From: Ponticoccus alexandrii | GTDB lineage: Bacteria; Pseudomonadota; Alphaproteobacteria; Rhodobacterales; Rhodobacteraceae | Assembly (NCBI RefSeq): GCF_016806125.1 | Contig: NZ_CP047166.1 | Location: 2,480,001 to 2,544,000, forward strand | Length of the DNA stretch: 64,000 bases | Direction of reading: 5' to 3' | Translations under genes and position numbers: made by a program | Shown here: piece after piece, positions 17,107 to 23,938 of the stretch | How positions within the stretch are numbered: position 1 is the first letter of the stretch | Layout of the letters: each line of letters begins with the position of its first letter | The notes under the pieces: model-generated | Database searches by the model: none | Seen by the model: only the letters and a program-made list of their open reading frames with translations | What the model was told of the DNA's origin: nothing

Positions 17107-17850
17107 ATGCGCAGGAAACTGGCAGCCGGGAACTGGAAGATGAACGGGACGCGGGCCTCCCTGTCCGAGATGGCCGCGATGGAGGGGATCGCCGGGGACG
17201 CGACGGATGTACTGATCTGCCCGCCCGCCACGCTGATCCGCGAGGCCGCCTCGGCGGCGAAGGGCGTGTCGATCGGTGGGCAGGACTGTCACGCCGAGGC
17301 CTCGGGCGCCCACACCGGCGACCTGTCGGCGGCAATGCTGGCCGACGCCGGGGCCAGCCACGTGATTCTCGGCCATTCCGAGCGCCGTGCCGATCATGAT
17401 GAGCACAACGAACACGTGCGGGCCAAATGCAGGGCCGCCTGGGAGGCCGGCCTGGTGGCGGTGGTCTGCGTCGGCGAGACGCTGGACCAGCGCGAGGCGC
17501 AGAACACACTCGACATCATCGGCGGGCAACTGGCGGGCTCGATCCCGGACGGCGCGACGGGGCTGAATCTGGTGGTGGCCTATGAACCGGTCTGGTCCAT
17601 CGGAACGGGCAAGGTGCCGACGGTGGATCAGATCGGGGATGTCCACGACTTCATGCGCGCCCGGCTGGAACGCCGCTTTGGCGCGGGGGTGGGCCGCTCG
17701 GTGCGGCTGCTGTACGGCGGATCGGTCAAGGCATCCAACGCGGCAGAGATCTTTGCGGTGTCCAACGTGGACGGCGCGCTGGTCGGCGGCGCAAGCCTGA
17801 AGGCCGCCGACTTCGTGCCGATCATCGAAGCGCTGAACGCCGCCGACTAG
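17107..17850 (+). CDS. tpiA: Triosephosphate isomerase
   Basis: A 247-residue TIM-barrel enzyme interconverting dihydroxyacetone phosphate and glyceraldehyde-3-phosphate. Catalytic residues are intact: Lys11 in GNWKMNG, His90 in ILGHSERR, and Glu160 in [12 protein letters not shown] (start of the flexible loop). The phosphate-binding LLYGGSVK and [10 protein letters not shown] are present. ATG 17107 follows GAGAGGAG; an overlapping ATG at 17103 is out of frame. It is a single gene, followed by a cluster of tandem hairpins. Confidence 0.97.
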   Translation: MRRKLAAGNWKMNGTRASLSEMAAMEGIAGDATDVLICPPATLIREAASAAKGVSIGGQDCHAEASGAHTGDLSAAMLADAGASHVILGHSERRADHDEHNEHVRAKCRAAWEAGLVAVVCVGETLDQREAQNTLDIIGGQLAGSIPDGATGLNLVVAYEPVWSIGTGKVPTVDQIGDVHDFMRARLERRFGAGVGRSVRLLYGGSVKASNAAEIFAVSNVDGALVGGASLKAADFVPIIEALNAAD

Positions 17851-17860
17851 GACACAAGGG

Positions 17861-17921
17861 TCCCGTTCAAAGCGGGAAAGGGCCTTCGAAGGCCCTTTCT
17901 CAAGCCGGTTCAAACCGGCTT
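17861..17921. repeat. Tandem hairpin array after tpiA (TTCGAA type)
   Basis: Three consecutive inverted repeats start 11 bp after the tpiA stop: TCCCG/CGGGA (17861-17865 with 17873-17877); a perfect 22-base palindrome at 17877-17898 centred on TTCGAA with arms AAAGGGCC; and AAGCCGGTT/AACCGGCTT (17902-17921) followed by TT. The last could act as a terminator. Equivalent arrays occur at 32335 and 44555. Confidence 0.8.
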
Positions 17922-18119
17922 TTGCGCCCGGGCCACCCGGAGCGCCCGCAGGTGTGGTTTTCCGGAATATCCCGCCCCTGCCCACCGGTGTTATCCAATA
18001 GCCATTGCCTGATATTGCCTTAACCAACGCCCCGGGTGGAAAGGACAGTGGTCTGGGCCAACTGTCTGCCGCGACTCGCGGACCACCGGAAAGGCCCCCA
18101 TTCCAGGAAGGAAGTCACC

Positions 18120-18419
18120 ATGACTGCCAAGATCATTACCTCCCTCGTCGCAGCCGCTGCCATGGCCGCCTCGCTCTCCGTCGCCACGCCGGCCGATGCC
18201 CTGAACCAGGACCAGCGCAACATCGTCGGCGGCATCGCCCTTGGCGTGCTCGGAACGATGGCGGTCCAGAACATGAAGCGCAGCCACCAGCGCAGCTACC
18301 AGCAGCCGCGCTACTATCAGCAGCAGCCGCGCTACTACCAGCAGCCCCGGCACCAGAACGTCTGCTACAACCCGGTGAAGGTCTGGCGCCACGGCAAGCT
18401 GGTCACCGTCTGCCGCTGA
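18120..18419 (+). CDS. Small exported Gln/Tyr-rich protein
   Basis: A 99-residue protein with a clear signal peptide (ITSLVAAAAMAASLSVATPA, cut near ADA), a short glycine-rich hydrophobic segment (IVGGIALGVLGTMAV), a repetitive Gln/Tyr/Arg stretch of about 25 residues (QQPRYYQQ repeated), and a C-terminus with two cysteines (VCYNPVKVW..., VTVCR) that could form a disulfide. ATG 18120 follows AGGAAGGAAG. I do not recognise a defined family. It resembles small periplasmic or surface proteins of roseobacters. A strong terminator follows directly. Confidence 0.75.
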   Translation: MTAKIITSLVAAAAMAASLSVATPADALNQDQRNIVGGIALGVLGTMAVQNMKRSHQRSYQQPRYYQQQPRYYQQPRHQNVCYNPVKVWRHGKLVTVCR

Positions 18420-18445
18420 GGCGCAGCACAGCCACCGGACAAGGC

Positions 18446-18475
18446 AAAGGGCGCCGCGAGGGCGCCCTTTTTCTT
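18446..18475 (+). terminator. Rho-independent terminator after the small exported protein
   Basis: A 10-bp stem AAAGGGCGCC (18446-18455) / GGCGCCCTTT (18461-18470), loop GCGAG, then TTCTT. It lies between this gene and the convergent dctM and could serve both. Confidence 0.9.
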
Positions 18476-18499
18476 GGTCCAGGTGATCCGGCTGCAGGA

Positions 18500-20092
18500 T
18501 CAGTTCTGCGCGGGTTCTGCGCCCTCTGCGGGGGCCGCATCCTCGGCGCCCTCGGCAGGCGCGGCCTCGGGCGCAAGCTCCATCGGCGGCAAAACCCTGC
18601 CCTGCTCGATCCGGGCCTCGCAGAAGGCGCGTTCCAGCGGTTCCGATGGCAGGGTTTGCCCGTTGCATCGGATCTGCGGCCCCATCACCCGGTCCGGGAT
18701 CGTGGTCGAGATCTGCGGGATGTAGGTCACCATGATCAGGAAGGCGAAAAGCACCGCGAGGAAGGGCAGAGCCGCCTTCACAACCCGCATCATCGGCATG
18801 CCCGCAACGCCCGAGGTCACGAAGAGGTTCAGACCCACCGGCGGGGTGATCATCCCGATTTCCATGTTCACCACCATGATGATGCCAAGGTGGATCGGGT
18901 CGATGCCCAGCTCCAGCGCGATGGGGAAGACCAGCGGCGCGACGATCACCAGAAGGCCCGAGGGCTCCATGAACTGGCCGCCGATCAGCAGGATGATGTT
19001 CACGATCACGAGGAACATCACCGGCCCGAAACCCGCGCCGAGCATGGCATTGGCGACCTGCTGGGGGATCTGCTCTTCGGTCAGAACGTGCTTGAGGATC
19101 AGCGCATTGGCGATAATAAACATCAGCGTGATCGTCAGCTTGCCCGCCTCGAACAGGGTCTTCTTGGTATCGGGGTGCACGAAGGCCGTCACCAGCGCGA
19201 TGGGCTTGCGCCAGAACGAGATGTTGGGCGCCCCGTTCTTGCCTGCCAGCGGCCCCATGTCGCGATAGACGAAGACCGCCACGATGAACGCATAGACAGA
19301 GGCCGCCGCCGCCGCTTCGGTCGGGGTGAAGATCGCCCCGGAATCCATTGACCCGCCGAGGAAATTCACGGCCGAGACGATGGGCGCGGGCCAGCCGTAG
19401 ATGCCGATCATGATGATGGCGATCAGCATCAGGCCCCAGAAGGCCTCGCGGAAGCTTGCCCAGACCTCACCCCAGCCCAGCCATTCGCCGGCAGGCATCT
19501 TGCGGATACGGGCCATGATGTAGATCGTGATCATCAGCATGGTGCCGGCCATAAGGCCCGGGATGACGCCGGCGAGGAACATCCGCCCGACCGAGACGTC
19601 GGTGGCCGAGGCATAGACGACCATGACGATGGAGGGCGGGATCAGGATGCCGAGGGTCCCTGCGTTGGCGATGACACCTGCCGCGAAGTCCCGCGTGTAG
19701 CCAGCCTGCCGCATCGCCGCGATGACGATGGAGCCGATGGCGACCACGGTCGCGGGTGAAGAGCCCGAGAGCGCCGCGAAGATCATGCAGGCAAAGACGC
19801 CGGCGATGGCCAGACCGCCGCGCAGGTGCCCCACGCAGGCGATGGAGAAGCGGATGATCCGTTTCGCCACGCCGCCGGTCGACATGAAGGACGAGGCGAG
19901 GATGAAGAAGGGGATCGCCAGCAGCGTGTAATGCCCCGCCATGGCCTGGTAGAAGCTTTGCGCGATCGAGGCCAGCGAGGTGTCCGACAAGACCAGCAGG
20001 AAGATGATAGACGAGAAGCCAAGCGAGACCGCAATCGGCACGCCGATCAGCATCAGGCCAACGATCATGGCAAAAAGAAGTGCGACGTCCAT
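18500..20092 (-). CDS. dctM: TRAP transporter large membrane subunit with C-terminal extension
   Basis: A 530-residue DctM-type permease with 12 or more hydrophobic helices; family motifs include GSSPATVVAIGSI and GMITPPVGLNLFV. It carries out sodium- or proton-driven uptake with DctQ and the periplasmic receptor DctP. Usual DctM proteins are about 430 residues; this one has an internal loop of about 50 residues (near 290-330, KNGAPNISFW) and a C-terminal tail of about 60 residues rich in Ala, Glu and Pro after a Cys-containing CNGQTLPSEPLERAFCEARI segment. The start overlaps closely with the end of dctQ (3 bp apart). The likely substrate is a C4-dicarboxylate or related acid, inferred from the linked DctB/DctD. 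Confidence 0.94.
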   Translation of the reverse strand: MDVALLFAMIVGLMLIGVPIAVSLGFSSIIFLLVLSDTSLASIAQSFYQAMAGHYTLLAIPFFILASSFMSTGGVAKRIIRFSIACVGHLRGGLAIAGVFACMIFAALSGSSPATVVAIGSIVIAAMRQAGYTRDFAAGVIANAGTLGILIPPSIVMVVYASATDVSVGRMFLAGVIPGLMAGTMLMITIYIMARIRKMPAGEWLGWGEVWASFREAFWGLMLIAIIMIGIYGWPAPIVSAVNFLGGSMDSGAIFTPTEAAAAASVYAFIVAVFVYRDMGPLAGKNGAPNISFWRKPIALVTAFVHPDTKKTLFEAGKLTITLMFIIANALILKHVLTEEQIPQQVANAMLGAGFGPVMFLVIVNIILLIGGQFMEPSGLLVIVAPLVFPIALELGIDPIHLGIIMVVNMEIGMITPPVGLNLFVTSGVAGMPMMRVVKAALPFLAVLFAFLIMVTYIPQISTTIPDRVMGPQIRCNGQTLPSEPLERAFCEARIEQGRVLPPMELAPEAAPAEGAEDAAPAEGAEPAQN

Positions 20093-20095
20093 GAG

Positions 20096-20785
20096 TTAGC
20101 CTTCCTTGTTCATGTGGGCGACGTCGCGGACGTCGTCTTCGGCTTCGTGGCTGACGATCAGGCTGTCGGCCTCGCCCCGGACGATGCGCAGCGCCGCCTG
20201 GATAAAGCGGAACAGCAGCAGCGCCACGCCGAAGGGCAGGATGAAATAGGGCAGGAAGCGCGGGATCTTCTCGTAGCTTTCGCCCTCGTTGATCAGCGGC
20301 TCGATCCAGCGCAGCCAGTCCGGCATGGGGGTGTCGACCATCTCATACCAAGATCGGTACGAGGTGCGGGACATCTCCTCGAAACCGGTGGGGAACCAGC
20401 GCCCGGTGGTCTGCGGCAGGTTGGCGAAGTTCGCCCAGTAGTCCCACGCGCCCTTCATCAGCAGGATGGCATAAAGAACGCAGACGGCGGCGGCGATCAG
20501 CGTCATGATCCGGCGCGGCCCGGCGGGCACGATGTTCAGCACCGCGTCGACGCCAAGGTTGGCGGTCTTCTTGACCGCGTAGCTGACGCCGAACAAGACG
20601 AGCCAGGCAAACAGGATCAGCGTCATCTCGAGGCCCCAGATGAGCCCGCTGTTAAAGCCGTAGCGCATGACGACGTTGACGAAGGTGATCAGCGTCATGG
20701 CGCCGAGGATGATCGCGATGAAGGTCTCTTCGATCTCGTCGACGATGCGCCCGAAGACGCTGTCGGGCGGGGTGTTGTGGGACAT
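20096..20785 (-). CDS. dctQ: TRAP transporter small membrane subunit
   Basis: A 229-residue DctQ-type protein with four transmembrane helices (about 21-43, 53-70, 94-112 and 184-203). The family segment FVNVVMRYGFNSGLIWGLEM is present. A loop of about 55 residues between helices 3 and 4 (FANLPQTTGRWFPTGFEEMS and following) makes it longer than the usual 160-190 residues, as in the longer DctQ variants. ATG 20785 follows GGAGGGAG; the longer frame to 20815 lacks a ribosome binding site. It sits between dctP and dctM and is translated just before dctM. Confidence 0.93.
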   Translation of the reverse strand: MSHNTPPDSVFGRIVDEIEETFIAIILGAMTLITFVNVVMRYGFNSGLIWGLEMTLILFAWLVLFGVSYAVKKTANLGVDAVLNIVPAGPRRIMTLIAAAVCVLYAILLMKGAWDYWANFANLPQTTGRWFPTGFEEMSRTSYRSWYEMVDTPMPDWLRWIEPLINEGESYEKIPRFLPYFILPFGVALLLFRFIQAALRIVRGEADSLIVSHEAEDDVRDVAHMNKEG

Positions 20786-20950
20786 GGCTCCCTCCGGGGA
20801 TGGCAGGACGGGCAAGGCGCTGCGGGCCGGGAGGATAACAGGACTGTCCCGAAAGCGGCACCGGTGCGGTGGAAGTCCGGGGGCGCGGCGACGACACGGC
20901 GGGGCCGCTTTTGGCCCCTGCCCTGTGGTCGTCCGTCTGCCCCCGGGGAT

Positions 20951-20982
20951 GGCCCCGCGCCGGTCGTTGCCAGCGCGGGGCC
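20951..20982 (-). promoter_or_regulatory. Intercistronic hairpin between dctP and dctQ
   Basis: A perfect 10-bp GC stem (20951-20960 with 20973-20982, loop 12 bases) starts 7 bp after the dctP stop. Such stems commonly protect the binding-protein mRNA or reduce read-through, giving more receptor than permease. No T-run follows, so full termination is unlikely. Confidence 0.65.
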
Positions 20983-20989
20983 CTTGGTC

Positions 20990-21994
20990 TTACATCGAGC
21001 TGTTGATCGCCTGAGCGGCGTCGATGTTTTCCTGGCCCACGTCGTCGGCGAACTGCTCCCAGACCGGCTTCATCACGTCGACCCAGGCCTGACGCTGTTC
21101 TGCGGTCAGCTCGCGGATCTCGCCACCGGCGTCCAGAACGGCCTGACGGGCCTCGGCATCGACCTCGCCCACGGCGGCGTTGCGCTCGTTGGTGACTTCT
21201 TCGAGGATCGTGGCCAGCTGCTCGCGGACCGCCGGGTCCAGACCTTCCCACCAGTCGACGTTGGTCACGACGAGATAGTCGAGCACACCGTGGTTGGTCT
21301 CGGTCGTGCCGTCCTGCACTTCGAAGAACTTCTGGCCGTAGATGTTGGACCAGGTGTTTTCCTGACCGTCGACGACGCCCGACTGCAGCGCGCCGTAGAC
21401 TTCCGAGAAGGCCATCGGCTGCGGGCTTGCACCCAGCGCTTCCATGTTGGCCTTCAGCACTTCCGAAGGCTGGACGCGGAACTTCAGGCCCTTGGCATCC
21501 TCAGGCGAGATCAGCGGCTTGTTGGCCGAGATCTGGGTCAGCCCGTTGTGCCAGAACTGCAGGCCCAGAAGGCCGCGGCGCACCATGGATTCCTTCATCG
21601 CCTGACCGGTATCCGATGCCTGGAAGGCGTCGACGGCCTCGATGTTCTTGAACATGAACGGCAGGTCGTAGATCCGGAAGACCTTGGTGAACTGCTCGAA
21701 TTTCGACAGCGAGGGCGCGGCCATCTGGACGTCGCCGTTCAGCATCGCCTCGAGCACCTGGTCGTCGTTGTAAAGCGTGGAGTTCGGGAAGACCTCCATG
21801 CATGCGGTGCCGTTCATCTCTTCGTTGACGCGCTCCTGCAGGAGGCTGGCGGCGATGCCCTTGGGGTGACGGTCTGTGTTGGTGACGTGGCTGAACTTGA
21901 TGACCATCTCGCCGTCGTCGCAGGCGGCCTGAACCGCGGTTGCACCAGACACGGCAAGAGCAGCCGCCGCAGCGGACATCAGGAATTTCTTCAT
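20990..21994 (-). CDS. dctP: TRAP transporter periplasmic substrate-binding protein
   Basis: A 334-residue DctP-family receptor with a signal peptide cut near AVQA (residue 23). Conserved elements: VIKFSHVTNTDRHPKG at the N-terminus, LPFMFKN, the ligand-carboxylate arginine segment GLKFRVQPSEV, and SEVYGALQSGVVDGQENTWSNIY. It captures the solute in the periplasm and delivers it to DctQM. ATG 21994 follows GGAGGATACCCC. The upstream region is AT-rich and carries two large palindromes at 22188-22238, so this is the promoter-proximal gene of dctPQM. Confidence 0.95.
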   Translation of the reverse strand: MKKFLMSAAAAALAVSGATAVQAACDDGEMVIKFSHVTNTDRHPKGIAASLLQERVNEEMNGTACMEVFPNSTLYNDDQVLEAMLNGDVQMAAPSLSKFEQFTKVFRIYDLPFMFKNIEAVDAFQASDTGQAMKESMVRRGLLGLQFWHNGLTQISANKPLISPEDAKGLKFRVQPSEVLKANMEALGASPQPMAFSEVYGALQSGVVDGQENTWSNIYGQKFFEVQDGTTETNHGVLDYLVVTNVDWWEGLDPAVREQLATILEEVTNERNAAVGEVDAEARQAVLDAGGEIRELTAEQRQAWVDVMKPVWEQFADDVGQENIDAAQAINSSM

Positions 21995-22106
21995 GGGGTA
22001 TCCTCCCAGATACGAATTTATGGTCTCGGGGCGCCCCTCCTCGGGTGCCCGATGCCGTCGAGGAAACGCCTTGCCGGGCAACCGATCAAGAGCTCGATTC
22101 GAGAAT

Positions 22107-22160
22107 CGGGCCAATTCAATTATTATTATTAAACATCAACAGATTGATAAATTTCATCGA
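22107..22160 (-). promoter_or_regulatory. AT-rich promoter zone for dctPQM
   Basis: The stretch 22114-22160 is strikingly AT-rich (ATTATTATTATTAAAC) for this genome and lies between the operator pair and dctP. A TGGCCCG on the minus strand (22107-22113) resembles half of a sigma-54 -24 box, but the -12 GC is missing (GA), so a sigma-54 promoter is not supported. The exact start site is not determined. Confidence 0.45.
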
Positions 22161-22187
22161 GAATCCGGTCGCGCCCGTATCGGAGAG

Positions 22188-22238
22188 ATGTGCGAAAACC
22201 CGCACATCTGTTTGCGTCCAAAGTGCGGAAATCCGCAC
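22188..22238. promoter_or_regulatory. Tandem operator, probable DctD-type binding sites
   Basis: Two palindromes: ATGTGCG-N6-CGCACAT (22188-22207) and GTGCGGA-AA-TCCGCAC (22223-22238). Both share the half-site GTGCG/CGCAC with the same total span, and their centres are 33 bp apart (three helical turns), so dimers would bind on the same face. They resemble the upstream sites of rhizobial dctA bound by DctD. They lie about 195-245 bp upstream of the dctP start, and dctBD is the next regulator upstream. Confidence 0.75.
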
Positions 22239-22289
22239 AAGTCAGAAATCGATTCTCAGGGCCGCGCAACGGCGGACGACAAGACGGTT

Positions 22290-22584
22290 TCACCCGGAAA
22301 AGACCCGGTTCACCCGACCGTTTGCAGGCAGATACTCCACAAGCGCCCCACCCTCACCGGTCAGGTAAAGCCGCCCACAGGTCCCGTATTCCCACGCCAT
22401 ATGCCCGGGCCCATGCGCGGCGGGCCGCTTGGACCGCGCGCTCCGGGTCACCCTGCGCCTCGATCGCAGCATCGACCCGCTCGAGGTATGGGAACAAGTC
22501 CCTGTCAGCGACCACATGCGCCTTGTTTGGCAGGGCATCCGCCCCATCGTGGATCGTCGCCCCACATGCACACCGGATCTTCAT
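22290..22584 (-). pseudogene. Frameshifted small Cys-containing protein
   Basis: The minus-strand frame from ATG 22584 reads MKIRCACGATIHDGADALPNK and runs to a stop at 22354 with an unrelated tail. The frame that continues to 22290 reads WEYGTCGRLYLTGEGG and LVEYLPANG, which is the expected C-terminus of this family of small Rhodobacteraceae proteins (CxCG at the start, CGRLY near the end). The two pieces join if one base is added or lost within the GGGCCCGGG tract at about 22405-22415. Either the gene is broken or the assembly has an indel. It lies 9 bp downstream of dctD. Function of the family is unknown. Confidence 0.6.
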
Positions 22585-22593
22585 CGCCTGTCT

Positions 22594-23823
22594 CTACCCG
22601 CGCTTGAAGGCTTCGGGCTTCAGCCCGTGCTTGGCCAGCTTGTCATAGAAGGTCTTGCGCGGCAGCTTCAGCGCCCTCGCCGCATCGACCGCCTTGCCGT
22701 TGTGGCGCCCCAGCGCCGCGGCCAGCAGCATCTTTTCCACCTGCGCCATCTGTTCGGCCAGACCCAGGTCCTGCGCCTTGGCAAGGTCCTCGGGCATCCC
22801 CAGAACAAAGCGCATGGCCGCCGACATCAGCGACCGCGCATTGCCCGGCCAGCGCTGCGCCATCAGACCGGCCATGTGGTCCGGGCTGACCACCGGCGCG
22901 GGCACCCCGGCCTGCTCCGCCGCCTGCGCTACGTAATGGGAAAACAGCACCGGGATATCCTCGGGCCGCTCGTCCAGCGTGGGGATGCGCACGCGGCAGA
23001 CCTCCAGCCGATAAAAGAGATCCGCGCTGAAGCCGCCCTCGGCGACGCGGCCCGCCAGATCCTCGGTCGAGCCACCGATCAGCACCGGGCCACCCTGCTC
23101 CATCAGGTCCAGCAGCGCCAGCTGCACGTCACCCGATGCCGCGCCGATCTCGTCGAGGAACAGCGTACCGTCCCGGCTTGCCTCCCAGACCCGCGCCAGC
23201 CCCTCGCGGGCCAGCCCCGAGGCGGCGCGTTTCTCGAAGGGCGCCTTGGCGCGGGCCCCGCTCAGGTGGATGACCTCGGCAACCTTCGACACGCCAGAGC
23301 CCGGTCCGCCCGATATCAGCACGTCCGCCCCGGCCCGGGCGGCGACCCGGACCCGACCGCGCATCTCCTCCGCCGCCTTCGACGCACCGAAGATCATCCG
23401 CGATGCCGGGTCGCCCTTTTCGCGCACGACCCGCAGAGCGCGGTCCTCCAGCACCAGCCGCCGGGCCGCCAGCGCCCGCGCCACAATCGCCGTCAGTTCC
23501 GCCGTCGAGCAGGGTTTTTCAAGGAAACCGAAGGCGCCCGCACCCATGGCCCGGACCGCCATCGGAATGTCGCCCTCGCCGGTCAGCAGGATCACCGGCA
23601 GGTCCCTGTCCTGCTCCTGCGCATAGGCCAGCAGGTGAAAACCATCCCGACCGGGCATTCTCACGTCCGACAGGATCACCCCCTCGAAGCCGGAACCGAT
23701 GCGGTCCTTGGCCTCGACGAAGGACCCGGCGGTGATCACCGTGTGATCCGCCAGCTCCAGCGTCTGCCCCAGCGCCTCGCGCACCGCGGCATCGTCGTCG
23801 ACCAGCAGCACCGTTGAAATCAT
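22594..23823 (-). CDS. DctD-like NtrC-family response regulator with degenerate AAA domain
   Basis: A 409-residue three-domain regulator. The receiver (1-120) has the acidic pocket D10/D11, phospho-acceptor D53 and K103. The central AAA+ domain is atypical: Walker A reads GGPGSGVS at 172-179, where the essential Lys is Val, and about 24 residues that should contain the GAFTGA sigma-54 contact loop are absent between APF (194-196) and Walker B GTLFLDEIG (219-227). The C-terminal Fis-type helix-turn-helix (NGKAVDAARALKLPRKTFYD) is intact. It may therefore work without sigma-54 or ATP hydrolysis, as the loop-less NtrC of Rhodobacter does. It is paired with the DctB-like kinase and lies upstream of dctPQM. 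Confidence 0.9.
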   Translation of the reverse strand: MISTVLLVDDDAAVREALGQTLELADHTVITAGSFVEAKDRIGSGFEGVILSDVRMPGRDGFHLLAYAQEQDRDLPVILLTGEGDIPMAVRAMGAGAFGFLEKPCSTAELTAIVARALAARRLVLEDRALRVVREKGDPASRMIFGASKAAEEMRGRVRVAARAGADVLISGGPGSGVSKVAEVIHLSGARAKAPFEKRAASGLAREGLARVWEASRDGTLFLDEIGAASGDVQLALLDLMEQGGPVLIGGSTEDLAGRVAEGGFSADLFYRLEVCRVRIPTLDERPEDIPVLFSHYVAQAAEQAGVPAPVVSPDHMAGLMAQRWPGNARSLMSAAMRFVLGMPEDLAKAQDLGLAEQMAQVEKMLLAAALGRHNGKAVDAARALKLPRKTFYDKLAKHGLKPEAFKRG

Positions 23824-23834
23824 GCGCCGCCCCC

Positions 23835-23878
23835 TGCTTCTTCTCTGACCAAATACTCGAACCGGGCGCAGCCCGCGA
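23835..23878 (-). repeat. Dispersed hairpin + GAGTATTTGGTCAGAGAAGAAG element, copy 3
   Basis: Read on the minus strand: a short stem GGGC-TGC-GCCC, then GGTTCGAGTATTTGGTCAGA and GAAGAAG. It sits in the 115-bp gap between dctB and dctD, co-oriented with both, ending about 12 bp before the dctD start. Same order (GC stem, then core) as copy 1. Confidence 0.65.
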
Positions 23879-23938
23879 CCATGGGACGGCGGGCGGGGCG
23901 ATCCGTGCGCAGCACGGGAGCGGCGGCCCGGCGGCGCA

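Noticed and set aside
22107-22113. Sigma-54 promoter upstream of dctP
   Set aside because: TGGCCCG could be a -24 box, but 10 bases later GA stands where GC is required, and the adjacent regulator lacks the sigma-54 contact loop.
19826-22132. 768-codon plus-strand frame over dctM, dctQ and dctP
   Set aside because: Opposite strand of three genes with full family signatures; no ribosome binding site or recognisable domain.
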